Positions 54,901 through 63,136 of a stretch of 64,000 nt of DNA are shown here, in pieces. Below the pieces are notes generated by a model, which had not been told where the DNA came from, searched no databases, and saw only the letters and a program-made list of their open reading frames with translations. The stretch is taken from the NCBI GenBank assembly GCA_964352215.1, contig CAYGRE010000024.1, forward strand, positions 1 through 64,000, read 5' to 3'. The stretch's first letter is position 1; every line of letters starts with the position of its first letter. Position numbers and translations under genes: made by a program. Source of the stretch: CAWUKT01 sp964352215. GTDB lineage: Bacteria > Bacteroidota > Bacteroidia > J057 > JADKCL01.

Positions 54901-55954
54901 TCTGGAGATTGCCACCAATGTTGATCGTGCCCAGGTTGATCGCATTGCAAATGTCATCTGCGGCACCCGCCTGAACATTGTTGTCATCAATGATGACATT
55001 GAATGTTCCTGAAGCACCGGTTACATCAAGACCATCTACCTGTATCCAATAGGTGGTATTGGGTTGTGGGCAGGTAATATCTACCGTGACATCGGATTGA
55101 CCAAAGGCGTTGGGAAAGGCAGATCCGTCATTGATCAGGACCAGGTCATTCAACGTATTGCAGTTGCCTGGATCGGTATAAATTCCACAGTAGGCATCTA
55201 ATCCTCCACCGGTAGCATCGATTTCAACTGAAATGGTCTGCGCGACTGTCGCACCAGTGGTAAATCGGTACCAGACGGATGGGTCATTGGAACAATTAGG
55301 CTCTCCGCCCTGGCAATCATCACAAGCACTTTGGTTACTTTGGCCATTTAAGTTTAAGCTACTTCCAAATGGCAGGGTTCCCAAGTTTCCGGCATTGCAC
55401 ATGTCATTGTTGTAATCCTCAGGAATAAAACTGCCTGAAACTTCCCAGCGTCCACGGTAAAAATAGGTCACACAACCGCAGTCGCCTCCACCGCCCAAAC
55501 TTTGTTGTGGCTGATTGAAATTTCCATTGGTAGTTCCGGGAAAAGCATAACTCTGACCGGCACTGTTGTCAGAACAAGTAAGAGCTCCAAAGGTGCAGGT
55601 GCAGAGACCATCAGATTCATCGACGTACCAGGTGAATCCCAGGTTGCCAGATGGCCAATCTCCGGTACAATTGTACGTTTCGTCGAACAATACTTCATTT
55701 ACGGGATCAACGAATGGTGGATTGGTATTGCCATTGTCATTGTTGCACCTGTTGGTAATACTGCCGCCTTCCCACGAGAAAAAGTGGTCGTTTGGGCTTC
55801 CAAAAAAACCAGGATCACAGCCGCTACATCCAGTGACCGATATTTCATACACGACGAATCGAAGTCTTTTTTGTGCCTGGGCTTTATTCGAGAATACTAC
55901 CGAAGCCAGAAAGATGAGAGAGAGAGCAGCAATAAAAGGATTGGAAGCTTTCAT
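48920..55954 (-). CDS. Giant secreted repeat protein with T9SS type A sorting domain
   Basis: 2344 residues from the ATG at 55954 (MKASNPFIAALSLIFLASVVFS signal peptide); the frame is open to 56059 but this start fits the signal. After a ~150-residue N-terminal region come about eleven repeats of roughly 150 residues plus a divergent twelfth. Each starts like NDSICNAxxLG, contains FCATxExGEP and DETVWYTFT, and ends in CLxPNTTYYIQVDGxDxxGxxGxFDIxVTDDG. They resemble the bacterial pre-peptidase C-terminal (PPC) beta-sandwich. An FN3-like part and a type A T9SS domain (LYPNPAREAVNLEVY to VRFIKQ) end the protein. Likely a surface adhesin or matrix protein. It is 28 bp downstream of a small secreted-protein gene. 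Confidence 0.9.
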   Translation of the reverse strand: MKASNPFIAALSLIFLASVVFSNKAQAQKRLRFVVYEISVTGCSGCDPGFFGSPNDHFFSWEGGSITNRCNNDNGNTNPPFVDPVNEVLFDETYNCTGDWPSGNLGFTWYVDESDGLCTCTFGALTCSDNSAGQSYAFPGTTNGNFNQPQQSLGGGGDCGCVTYFYRGRWEVSGSFIPEDYNNDMCNAGNLGTLPFGSSLNLNGQSNQSACDDCQGGEPNCSNDPSVWYRFTTGATVAQTISVEIDATGGGLDAYCGIYTDPGNCNTLNDLVLINDGSAFPNAFGQSDVTVDITCPQPNTTYWIQVDGLDVTGASGTFNVIIDDNNVQAGAADDICNAINLGTINIGGNLQNNNFNNFCSGTQPGEPNPSAFGIDQTQWYTFTTGASIGTETTISGLNDPLNNGDQIDLQIALWESSNGTCTGSFSEIDSQDDITFGVDMTVGCLQPNTTYFVQVDGSGLNTEGYFGVQISDNGISQPTNDDICNALNLGTIPFGGSQNNNNMNNFCATIQTGEPNAPGCLYGIDQTIWVQFTTGASVGWEMTLNATTDPLNLNDNVDLQVAIYSSSNGTCSGTLTEIGCDYDPDIPLILEGEDLVVECLQPNTTYFVQLDGAFINIEGFIGLTVTDDGVPRATNDLVCNADSLGTIPAAGGVVRNNQNNYCAGVETNEPIPLSHGVEKTVWYSFTPPPSGSVEIQLLNTGSDDIDLQLSVWETSNDSCNGFFAEVESYDDPLSFSIDGPQSMRLKCLDTSRTYFIQVDGLTDFINLFPFDEGIFDLTVDDYGVTAAPNDSICNAIPLGDPTGGSVSATGVQTNFCANNISEPIPSCFGTNMTVWYQFIAPSTGRVTISATSDPLNVGDYIDLQIAVFAAAGNTCSGALTEVGCDYNDLLEFPPLSRDEDVLVECLEPGRPYWIMIDGSDDPDEVDGFFNLTVTEEPGPPPITNDSICGATALGPVPASGSVTSGEQHNFCATVDPGEPVPNAFGLDQTVWYTFVAPPSGNVTLDLNTDPLNRGDDIDLQVAVYASDNNTCTGILEEADSDYDPIIFDEDLTVTCLDPGRIYYVQVDGSLLPPPPLPSVWVEGYFDLTISEDPAFVPMPTNDSLCNPVALGVVPTGLATPTVSTSNFCATTETGEPAVDQCTSFFNFICDETVWFTFTTNNNPGTITVDILNASGIDANISVYAAPGGITCDFNDLQFLGDADNLISFDVSLDLPCLDPNSLYYVQVDGGDLLGNFGTFDIQVTDDAVPQPQVAYDSICAAQNLGIVPSGGSTVAFSGNNLCAGEEPLELNVSGLADITDILYDETVWFAFTTSATPGLVTVDVFNVSGGLAPAITIYRADNPPSCSFSDITELDNTTAIIANQSISLSEACLQPNTTYLIQLDGVDIIGDDGIFDIQVTDDGNPNTFSPNDDICNATNIGNVPVGGSTPVLNTFNFCATTESGEPNVSTCNVLSNPFCDETVWYTFTTPATPGLTTIDITNTSGIDANMNIYAVAPQGSCNFSDLTLIENADNLVSSDVSVSIPCLTPNTTYYIQVDGLDVIGDIGTFDIQVSDDGSLNSYPVNDSICNATSLGTIPAGGSSPTISSNNFCATTEPNEPNVDNCNTVSALTCDETVWFEFTTSGTVGEITIAITNTVGIDAGINLYMAPPPVTCNFADHVQISSADNLLSSDVTLVEPCLLPNTTYYIQVDGLDIIGDYGTFDITVTDNGIPTSSPSNDNICATIFMGDLGTGTLGPTAGTNDCATTEPNEPNAGNNDETVWYSFVAPPSGQATIDINSIQGIDVNFNLYHSSGTCDFDSLDQVGNNHNNLLSFDADFTEDCIIPGDTYYVQIDGVDILGDYGDFEITITDPQPTYTGPSNDDCGGAIPLPIGTEPCQGSGAWNVFNYGDPTVSTNSQSCGANCGDIWYSFTMPQSGNVLMEGNDDYGFLGTNNSELTVAAWEGPCSNLTPIDCDQGGFLNDPTYYVTGTPGQTYYLQVFDDGGDDINEDFGLCLTDRCGSDSCNTATPMQEGIWYCWDTDNAGGENPPADPGYFECGDGTDPGHSVYFSYTNTCENFVVTVTGTIGGSCILSQPTDGISIAIYQDATPCDNNPDNLLDCEQTDACLGTTYFFSRGYSAPIGTTHIIQIDGFDFTGNNNGQIRIDCPLPIAYEHFDGYRVDEVHELEWAVTSDGNLSGHFEVERSLDGENFSRIGMVNGSEFQSGGAQGGSSSTSYEYGFTDAEPVPGHNFYRLRFVDQNGEVNYSDAIDLYFEADAAMQIVGLYPNPAREAVNLEVYVLEDDVYEVLLVDIYGKTAMEKTIEISKGISSHKFDLNTITSGMYIVILRKRNTREEDHVRFIKQ

Positions 55955-55982
55955 ATTGCCTTTAATTTGGAAGGAAAATGGA

Positions 55983-56390
55983 TTAACGGTTCTCTTCGGT
56001 AATAATCGAAGGCTTTTTGACAGGTTCTTCCTTTTTTTGAGGCGGGGGCTGGGCCGCAAAGCCTAATTCCTCCTCTGCTTCCTTCTGGAAGCGGGCCAGC
56101 ATGGCCTCTAATTCATTTTTGTCACCTGAATTAATGGGTTGAAGAGATTGTTTCTCGTAGGCAACGATCTTATAATGAACCGCGACATTGATTTTGTCTT
56201 CCTTTTTCTCGGAATTCTCTATCCCTGCGGGTAATTGTATGTTATTGTAGTAGAACTCAGAGGGGTGATAACCATTGATGAGTTGTTCTGTGGGGTTTTC
56301 TTTGGTTTCCTGGAGGTTTTGGCCTTTAACTTGTAACCCGGCTATCATAAATAGCAACAGCAGAAATGGACCAGCTAGTATTTCCTTCAT
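55983..56390 (-). CDS. Small secreted protein upstream of the giant surface protein
   Basis: 135 residues from the ATG at 56390; an ATG at 56408 six codons earlier is also possible. The signal peptide is EILAGPFLLLLFMIAGLQVKGQ. The mature part is polar and charged, with a helical stretch (NELEAMLARFQKEAEEELGF) and a Pro/Lys-rich tail (QPPPQKKEEPVKKPS). Family not recognised. It probably shares a transcript with the giant repeat protein and may help its export or anchoring. A nested inverted repeat (56411-56461) lies in its likely leader. Confidence 0.7.
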   Translation of the reverse strand: MKEILAGPFLLLLFMIAGLQVKGQNLQETKENPTEQLINGYHPSEFYYNNIQLPAGIENSEKKEDKINVAVHYKIVAYEKQSLQPINSGDKNELEAMLARFQKEAEEELGFAAQPPPQKKEEPVKKPSIITEENR

Positions 56391-56410
56391 AGTCAGAATT
56401 TTCAGCATTT

Positions 56411-56461
56411 AAGGCCTCATATATATTCTGGAACCCTTTGATCTCAAGGGGAAAAGGCCTT
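56411..56461 (-). promoter_or_regulatory. Nested inverted repeat in the leader of the surface-protein operon
   Basis: Outer arms AAGGCCT (56411-56417) and AGGCCTT (56455-56461), inner arms CCCTT (56434-56438) and AAGGG (56446-56450). It begins about 20 bases upstream of the start at 56390. It could be an mRNA leader structure or a protein site. The rest of the 56391-56787 gap shows no gene. Confidence 0.4.
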
Positions 56462-56787
56462 CTTATACAGCAACTAACCTTCAATATAAGTGAAAAAATG
56501 GTTTGATTCTATTCAGGTGGATAAATTCGTGCATTTGTAAACCAGGTCAGGGGAACCTATGGTGTGGATAAGTAGGATTGTGGGATAGCCTTTTCGGCAA
56601 TTATGTCTATTATTTTGTTGGGGTGATTTTGCTCCTTCCATCTTTTGATTTGAATATGATATAGATCTTTGAATCCCAGACAGAACTTTATGGGGATCGG
56701 TGTTCTTTCTTTTTTTATTCATTGATTTGTCATGTTGTAAACAGAAATTGTGGTAATATCCTCTGATATTCCGATATATTGAAGAGC

Positions 56788-57915
56788 ATGAGCAGGGTTA
56801 TTTCTATCGCAATTCTTTCCTTACTTCTGTTGACTTTATTGTCTGCATGTAAGCCAGTCGATCCTGATCCAAGAGTAGAAGTCAATCCTGCCAATGATGG
56901 CCTTTTTACCTTGATAGAGGACGATATAGATGGAGTTCCAATCGTTGTGGCTGGCTCCAAATCCTACAATTTGTATGTTTCCTTCTATAGGAATTTACCA
57001 AACGGTGATGAATTGGTCTTCCTTCCTTCCGGACAGTCTTTGCCTGTGGTAATGGAGGATACTGAAGGCAATCAGTGGAATGCCTTCGGTGAGGCAATTG
57101 CCGGTCCCCGGATTGGACAACAGTTGCTCCCAACCCATTCGATGATGGCCTATTGGTTTGCAATTTCTGCCATGTACCCAGGAATGGATATTTACAATGG
57201 GCCTTCCTCGAATTTGATGCCATTGCCCTTGAATGATCCAGACTGGACCATTCCGACAGATAGTCTGGGTTCTGGTTCGATTTGGGATGGGATCCAAGCC
57301 ATTGACAATCCTGATTTCCTGGCGTATGAAGCGCGTAATTTCTTGCAAAACCCTTTCTATGCATCAGAACGGAGCTTGGTGATGGGAGTAAAGAACGGTG
57401 ATGAAATCAAGGCTTATCCGCATCTGATATTGAACTGGCACGAGGTAATTAATGATCAAATCGGAGGGGAAGATGTAACGATAGGCTTTTGTCCGTTGGT
57501 TGGGTCGGGAACGATTTGGAGTCAGGGTGGGGGAGGGGGAGGTTTTGCAGTTGCAGGATTACTTTACAACAATAACCTTACGATGTTTGACCGGGATACG
57601 GAAAGTATTTGGTCACAGGTAAAGGGAGAGTGTGTTTATGGAGCGCGGAGGGGCGAAAAGGTGACTCCTGTGCAAATGATTGAAACTACCTGGAACACAT
57701 GGCGTCAAATTGTGAAAGAACCTATTTCGGTAATGTCCGAGAATACCGGTGTAAATCGTGATTATACCGAGGACATCTTTGAATATTACCGCAATACTGA
57801 GCCTTATATTTTCTATCCCCGTGATGTTTGGGATAATCGTCTGTCTGAAAAAGAGCGTATTCATGTGGTCATCCAAGGGGGGACTGCCAAAGCTTATCGT
57901 TTATCCAGCTTCTGA
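56788..57915 (+). CDS. DUF3179 family lipoprotein
   Basis: 375 residues from the ATG at 56788; the frame opens at a TTG at 56779. The lipobox is TLLSAC near residue 20. The family core is clear: ERSLVMGVKNGDEIKAYPHLILNWHEVINDQIGGEDVTIGFCPLVGSG, then LTMFDRDTESIWSQVKGE and NTWRQIV. DUF3179 proteins are secreted or anchored and of unknown function. A Gly-rich loop (QGGGGGGFAV) interrupts the core where other members have a short turn. It stands alone and converges on the SusCD operon. Confidence 0.92.
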   Translation: MSRVISIAILSLLLLTLLSACKPVDPDPRVEVNPANDGLFTLIEDDIDGVPIVVAGSKSYNLYVSFYRNLPNGDELVFLPSGQSLPVVMEDTEGNQWNAFGEAIAGPRIGQQLLPTHSMMAYWFAISAMYPGMDIYNGPSSNLMPLPLNDPDWTIPTDSLGSGSIWDGIQAIDNPDFLAYEARNFLQNPFYASERSLVMGVKNGDEIKAYPHLILNWHEVINDQIGGEDVTIGFCPLVGSGTIWSQGGGGGGFAVAGLLYNNNLTMFDRDTESIWSQVKGECVYGARRGEKVTPVQMIETTWNTWRQIVKEPISVMSENTGVNRDYTEDIFEYYRNTEPYIFYPRDVWDNRLSEKERIHVVIQGGTAKAYRLSSF

Positions 57916-58077
57916 TTTTAATGGTCTTTCCGGTTCGCATTTCTTTTTGCCTTACCAGTTATTTTGATTCTGACGCCTATTACTGGTGAGGCTTAGATGA
58001 ATGACTTGTGCTTGAAGTAATTAATGGTTGAATAAGTCAAAAAAATACGGTGGACTGTTAGAGGAGAGACTCAAAAC

Positions 58078-58113
58078 AAAAAGCCGACCACGATTCCTCG
58101 TGGTCGGCTTTTG
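58078..58113. terminator. Strong bidirectional terminator between convergent genes
   Basis: AAGCCGACCACGA (58081-58093) pairs with TCGTGGTCGGCTT (58098-58110) around a 4-nt loop, with A's before and T's after. It closes both the DUF3179 gene and the SusCD operon. Confidence 0.93.
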
Positions 58114-58148
58114 TATTTTCAGACTAAATAGTCTGAAGGAGATTCATA

Positions 58149-59558
58149 TCAGTTGACATCCCACCATACTTTTCCGAAAAGTCCGGAAACGTCGATGCCT
58201 TGACCTGAGATAGCGGCACTTTGATTAGTACCATTGGTCAGGCTTTCAGTTGAGGCATAGGGGAAACGGTTAGGTACACCTCGTCCGGGATATACGGAGT
58301 TAGGTACTTCAACAATATTGTTGGGATAGTCAAGACGACGCCATTCAGCGAAGGCCTCAACACCATTGCCATACAAAGCAATCCACTTTTGCTGTCCAAG
58401 GGCCTGGGCTGCATCAGCATCCCATGCTGCGTCAGCATCAGCGAGGTAAGTATTGTCTGCGGCAGCACCAACTTGACCGTGAGAAGCGGCAATTCCGTCC
58501 AGATACATTTGCTTGCTGCTATTTGCTTCAGCGGCAAAGAAGAGGATTTCAGCATAGCTCATTATGTATACCGGAGCAGTTGGGGTATCACGGAAGGCAT
58601 CACCTATCCGAGATATATCGCCAAAGCTAGAAGGCTCAACGGTACCGTTGGGCTGTCCATTGTAGACTCCATTATCATTCACATTTGCATAAATAGGCAA
58701 ACGTGGGTCCATGACAGATGAGAATCCACCAGCATTCATCAAGTCGGTCAGTGTAAGAGAAACAGCGTGGTCATCACGACCATCAAAGTTTTTGTTCTCA
58801 AACAATGGGTTGGAGTAGATAGCATCTCCAATGAAATCAATTTTTGCATTTTCGGCGTTGTCAGAAATGACATCACCAGCATTAATGATCGCAAGGGCAG
58901 TTGCAACATTAGCAGGTACACGGTCTGAGGTACGCATCAAGTAGCGGACTCTCAATGAGTTGGCAAGTTTTCTCCAAAGGGTTACATCACTGTTATAAAT
59001 GATATCCCCTTGTCCGAGGTCATCAGCACTAGCATCAAACATGCCAGCAGCTTCAGCCAACATCGCATCAAGACCTGCGTAAATTACGTCCTGGCCGTCA
59101 TAAGCAGGAGTCAATTCCTCGTTACCCAGAAGAGCTTCTGAGAAAGGAACATCGCCCCAGCAGTCTGCAATTACACCCATGTAATAGGCCTTAAGGACCA
59201 TTGCAGCAGCTTTCATGTTAGGAGTCTCATCGGTGGCACGGTTGATGATGTCCTGCAGGTCAAAGAGAGGGCCTGCATACAAACCGGTCCAGTGAGCATC
59301 CATTGCGTCTGCACGGTAGCTGTAATTGTCTTCGTCAATGTACTGGATTTTGGCGTAGTGTTGTACCCAAAGTCCTGCGTAAGTCATATTCATGCTTGCA
59401 CCTTGTACCCGGTTCAATCCGGAGGTGATAGCAGAGAGGAGAACGTTTGTTGCCGGTACTTCGACAGGATCGTTCGGATTCGTATTGATTTCTTCAAAGT
59501 TCCGCTCGCAACCTGTGATCGCGATTATAACGGCAAGAAATAAGAATATCTTTTTCAT
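58149..59558 (-). CDS. SusD/RagB-like nutrient-binding lipoprotein
   Basis: 469 residues with lipobox IIAITGC, followed by ERNFEEINTNPNDP, the typical opening of the SusD-like group. TPR-like helices follow (MNMTYAGLWVQHYAKIQY, ATDETPNMKAAAMVLKAYYMGVIADCWGDVPFSEAL), and the end (SAAISGQGIDVSGLFGKVWWDVN) fits the family. SusD-type proteins sit on the cell surface as a lid over the SusC barrel and bind oligosaccharides or peptides. It follows the SusC gene after 19 bp. No glycosidase genes are nearby, so a non-glycan ligand is possible. Confidence 0.95.
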   Translation of the reverse strand: MKKIFLFLAVIIAITGCERNFEEINTNPNDPVEVPATNVLLSAITSGLNRVQGASMNMTYAGLWVQHYAKIQYIDEDNYSYRADAMDAHWTGLYAGPLFDLQDIINRATDETPNMKAAAMVLKAYYMGVIADCWGDVPFSEALLGNEELTPAYDGQDVIYAGLDAMLAEAAGMFDASADDLGQGDIIYNSDVTLWRKLANSLRVRYLMRTSDRVPANVATALAIINAGDVISDNAENAKIDFIGDAIYSNPLFENKNFDGRDDHAVSLTLTDLMNAGGFSSVMDPRLPIYANVNDNGVYNGQPNGTVEPSSFGDISRIGDAFRDTPTAPVYIMSYAEILFFAAEANSSKQMYLDGIAASHGQVGAAADNTYLADADAAWDADAAQALGQQKWIALYGNGVEAFAEWRRLDYPNNIVEVPNSVYPGRGVPNRFPYASTESLTNGTNQSAAISGQGIDVSGLFGKVWWDVN

Positions 59559-59577
59559 AGTGATATTGATGTTCTAA

Positions 59578-62500
59578 TTAGAAGCTTGTGCGGAGGGTAA
59601 AGCCAATGGTACGTGCTGAAGGCAATGCACCGAATTCAAATCCTTGAACTGCGAGTTGGTTACCAAATGCAGTTTCAGGATCGATATGAGGAACATTGCT
59701 GTAAAGGATAGCCAGGTTACGGCCATAAACACCGATTTCGAGGTCACCAATAAAGTTATTGTCGAAAAGGCTTGAAGGGAGCTTGTAACCTATGGAAACT
59801 TCACGGAGCTTAACGAATGTAGCATCAAAGATGCTGAGATCGTGTCCACCCAAGCTACGCCAGTGGTAGAGGTTGTAAATTTCTGCGTCTACAGGAACAT
59901 CATTTGCAACGAGGTTGGAATCCCCATCGTACATCATTCCTTCATAAACATATCCGTTAGCTACTTCATCAGCAGTCATACGACCTTCGCTTGATTCCTC
60001 AATAACACCAGCATAACGACCAAACATGTAGGTTACGCTAAACAGGTCAGAACCTTTACGAATGTCAATAAGGGTGTTGATGGTAACGCCTTTGAAGGAG
60101 AAACCATTGGATACACCAAGGGTGAAGTCAGGCTGAATGGTACCAAGCACCTTGTCGGATGAATTGGGGTCAATTTGAGGAAGACCACCATCAAGGATAA
60201 GGTTACCAGCATCATCACGAAGAGCTGACAAACCACGGAATGAACCGAAAGGCTGGCCAACGGCAGCTTCAAGGTCAAGAGCCCAGTAGCGACCCAAACG
60301 GATAGCTTCAACGTCGTCAGCCAATTCAACAACTTCAGAGTTGTTCTTAGCAAAGTTCAGACCGAGGGTCCAGGTAAATGACTTGGTTTTGACTGGGGCG
60401 GCTTGTACCATAATCTCAAAACCTTTGTTCCTTACAGAACCAGCATTTGTCACCTTGGCAGTTGCACCGGTAGAAGGAGCAACGTCAATTTGGATGATCT
60501 GATCTTTGGTCAGAGCGTTGTAGTAGGTGAAGTCAGCAGACAGGCGATTCTTGAACATGGTCACTTCGAAGCCTGCTTCAATAGAACTGGTTCTCTCAGG
60601 AACGAGAGAAGCATTAGGAAGAAGTGCAGGAACGATGAAGGTAGGAGTACCTCCCCAAGGATCAAGAGTGCCGTAGCTTGAATTCAACTGGTAGGGATCG
60701 GTATCACTACCAACCTGTGCCCAACCAGCGCGAACTTTCAACATGTCAAATACGCTGGGAAGTTCAACAGCTTCAGAGATAACTACTGTACCGGTAACGG
60801 ATGGGTAGAAATATGAATTGTTGTCTGCAGGAAGAGTAGAAGACCAGTCGTTACGTCCGGTTACGTCTACATACAGGAAGTTGTCGTAGCCAAATGAAGC
60901 AGCTGCATAGATGGAGTTGATGGCTTTTTGCTGATTGAAATCAGTAACCAAAGGAGAGCCATCAGAGTTTCCTACGTTGTAAACTCCAGGAACAACCAGC
61001 GCAGGAACGAGAACGGTAGTGTTCTTTGATCCACGGGTCATCCTGTTTCCACCAATGCTTGCATTGATGTCGAATTTGTCACCGAGGCGCTTGGTAGCAG
61101 TCAAAAGAATGTCTGCATTGGTCTCCTGAAGGTTGATCAGGTTCTCAGTAAACTCGCCATTTGGATGGTCTTTGGTTTCAACTGAGAAAATCCGGCGCCG
61201 GGTTTCATTGTAAAAATCAGTACCAACACGGCCACTTGCGGTCAACCAATCGGTCAACTTGTAGTTCACCCGGAAGTAACCGAGTACGCGGTCACGTGCC
61301 ATTGGCTTGGTATTGTACTCGAGGGTACGGTAGGGATTGTTCTGGTACGCTTGGTTCCAGTTCAGATAATTTCCAAATGGGTCACGGGTTTCAACATTGT
61401 CTTTGAGGTAATCAAAGTCAACCTGACGACCAGCCCAGATAGTCTGCTGGAGAACGTTGTCACCTGCATAACCAACACCAGGACGGTTATCAGAGTCAGT
61501 ACGGATATACTTAACGTTTGCGTCCATGGAAAGCTTGCTGCTCATGTTGCCACCGAAACTAGCGTCAAAGGAGTTGCGCTTGTAATCAGTGTTAGGCACC
61601 ATACCAGTTTGATTCATGTTGGTATAGGAGAAGCGTGCGTAAGAGTTATCGCCACGTGCTGAAATAGCAATGTTGTTAGTAACAGATACTCCTGTTTGGA
61701 ACAAGCTTCTGACGTTGTCAGGACGTGCAACCCAAGGTTCAGCGTTGTATCCTTCTTCACCGGGCTCATCAACAGTTCCGTCGTAGTTGTTGTCGAAACC
61801 ATCGCTGTCATAAACACCCCAGGTTCCAGTGAACTGGGGAATGTTTGAACCTTCACCAGCTTCGTCAATAGTACCGTCACCATCGTTGTCGATGCCGTCG
61901 CCTTCATTGATTGCTGGGTTGAATGCAGGACCCCAGGATTCGTCAATACCGTCAGCAAGACCACCATTGTTACCATCATAGTAACCGAACTGACTGCCTG
62001 AGCCTTGTCCGTGGGTGTTCTGGAAATCGGGGAGACGAAGTGGGGTTGAGAAACCAGCATTCAAGCTGTATGAAACGCCGAGGCCTTTCTTACCACCTGG
62101 GCTGTTACCGCTTTTGGTAGTGATCAAAACGACACCATTTGCAGCACGGGAGCCATAAAGGGCAGCTGCATTAGGGCCTTTCAGAACGGTGATGTTCTCA
62201 ATGTCTTCAGGGTTAATGTCAGAAATAACATTTCCATAGTCAACATCTTCTCCACCTGAAGTGGTGTTGTTTGAGCCATTGTCAACGGGAACACCGTTGA
62301 TAACGAACAGTGGTTGGTTGTTACCTGTGATAGACGAGTTACCACGAATAACAATACGTGAGGATGAACCTACGTTGCCTGAAGAACCTACAATGTTAAC
62401 ACCAGCCACACGGCCGGAGAGGTTGTTCACAACGTTTGCATCGCGGGCTTGGTTCAATTCTTCCCCGCTTACATTCTGGACTGAGTACCCAAGTGCTTTT

Positions 62501-62829
62501 TTGTCACGGGATACGCCCAGTGCGGTCACGACGACGTCATCCAGTTGGAGAACGTCTTCTTCCATGGCCAAATCGCCACCACCTACAATTTCACGTGAGG
62601 CGTAGCCAATCAGCCGGAATACAATCACAGCATCAGAGGGGGCTTCAAGTTTGTACTTACCATCTTCGCCCGTGAAGGTTCCGTTGGTAGTACCTTTTTC
62701 AAAAACAGTTACGCCGGATAGGGAGGTTCCCGATTCGGCATCTGTAACAGTTCCTGAGATCACATTCTGCGCGTGAACACCGAGTGCAGTAACTGCAATC
62801 ATGAACACGAGAGTGAATAATCTTCTCAT
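59578..62829 (-). CDS. SusC/RagA family TonB-linked outer membrane protein
   Basis: 1083 residues. Signal peptide, then a carboxypeptidase-like domain (VISGTVTDAESGTSLSGVTVFEKGT), the SusC plug signature (GVSRDKKALGYSVQNVSGEEL, NVVNNLSGRVAGVNI, NITVLKGPNAAALYGSRAANGVVLITTK) and a 22-strand-type barrel ending in ARTIGFTLRTSF. Together with SusD it imports a large ligand across the outer membrane. An insert in the early barrel carries two Asp-rich motifs (GDGIDNDGDGTIDEAGE and SDGFDNNYDGTVDEPGE) like thrombospondin type 3 calcium-binding repeats, unusual for this family. First gene of the SusCD pair; a TATATTTG promoter box lies 73 nt upstream. Confidence 0.96.
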   Translation of the reverse strand: MRRLFTLVFMIAVTALGVHAQNVISGTVTDAESGTSLSGVTVFEKGTTNGTFTGEDGKYKLEAPSDAVIVFRLIGYASREIVGGGDLAMEEDVLQLDDVVVTALGVSRDKKALGYSVQNVSGEELNQARDANVVNNLSGRVAGVNIVGSSGNVGSSSRIVIRGNSSITGNNQPLFVINGVPVDNGSNNTTSGGEDVDYGNVISDINPEDIENITVLKGPNAAALYGSRAANGVVLITTKSGNSPGGKKGLGVSYSLNAGFSTPLRLPDFQNTHGQGSGSQFGYYDGNNGGLADGIDESWGPAFNPAINEGDGIDNDGDGTIDEAGEGSNIPQFTGTWGVYDSDGFDNNYDGTVDEPGEEGYNAEPWVARPDNVRSLFQTGVSVTNNIAISARGDNSYARFSYTNMNQTGMVPNTDYKRNSFDASFGGNMSSKLSMDANVKYIRTDSDNRPGVGYAGDNVLQQTIWAGRQVDFDYLKDNVETRDPFGNYLNWNQAYQNNPYRTLEYNTKPMARDRVLGYFRVNYKLTDWLTASGRVGTDFYNETRRRIFSVETKDHPNGEFTENLINLQETNADILLTATKRLGDKFDINASIGGNRMTRGSKNTTVLVPALVVPGVYNVGNSDGSPLVTDFNQQKAINSIYAAASFGYDNFLYVDVTGRNDWSSTLPADNNSYFYPSVTGTVVISEAVELPSVFDMLKVRAGWAQVGSDTDPYQLNSSYGTLDPWGGTPTFIVPALLPNASLVPERTSSIEAGFEVTMFKNRLSADFTYYNALTKDQIIQIDVAPSTGATAKVTNAGSVRNKGFEIMVQAAPVKTKSFTWTLGLNFAKNNSEVVELADDVEAIRLGRYWALDLEAAVGQPFGSFRGLSALRDDAGNLILDGGLPQIDPNSSDKVLGTIQPDFTLGVSNGFSFKGVTINTLIDIRKGSDLFSVTYMFGRYAGVIEESSEGRMTADEVANGYVYEGMMYDGDSNLVANDVPVDAEIYNLYHWRSLGGHDLSIFDATFVKLREVSIGYKLPSSLFDNNFIGDLEIGVYGRNLAILYSNVPHIDPETAFGNQLAVQGFEFGALPSARTIGFTLRTSF

Positions 62830-62901
62830 ACTCCTTGTTTTAGGTTTAACTTCTGGTAATCTAAACCACCTTTCGATCCATTTAAAAGGCAGTCATCAAC
62901 A

Positions 62902-62909
62902 CAAATATA
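62902..62909 (-). promoter_or_regulatory. Putative -7 promoter element of the susCD operon
   Basis: Minus-strand TATATTTG matches TAnnTTTG exactly, 73 nt upstream of the SusC start, in an AT-rich stretch. The remaining 62830-63136 region holds no gene. Confidence 0.55.
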
Positions 62910-63136
62910 TAATTTAAATTAACATAACCTTCCATTTTCCTTAATTCGACCCTTCTGGGTAATGTAGCACTGGATTGATTCAGCGTACATATTTCAGGGT
63001 TGAAGTTGGTGAGTTTCCTAAGTTCTGAGGCAGGTTGGGGCAAGCTATCTAATACGTTAAACCCTTAATTTTTGTAGGGTTTTGTCAGGAATGTTGGCCG
63101 GAATTGATAAGATCATTTTCATATCTTTGTCAAGAT

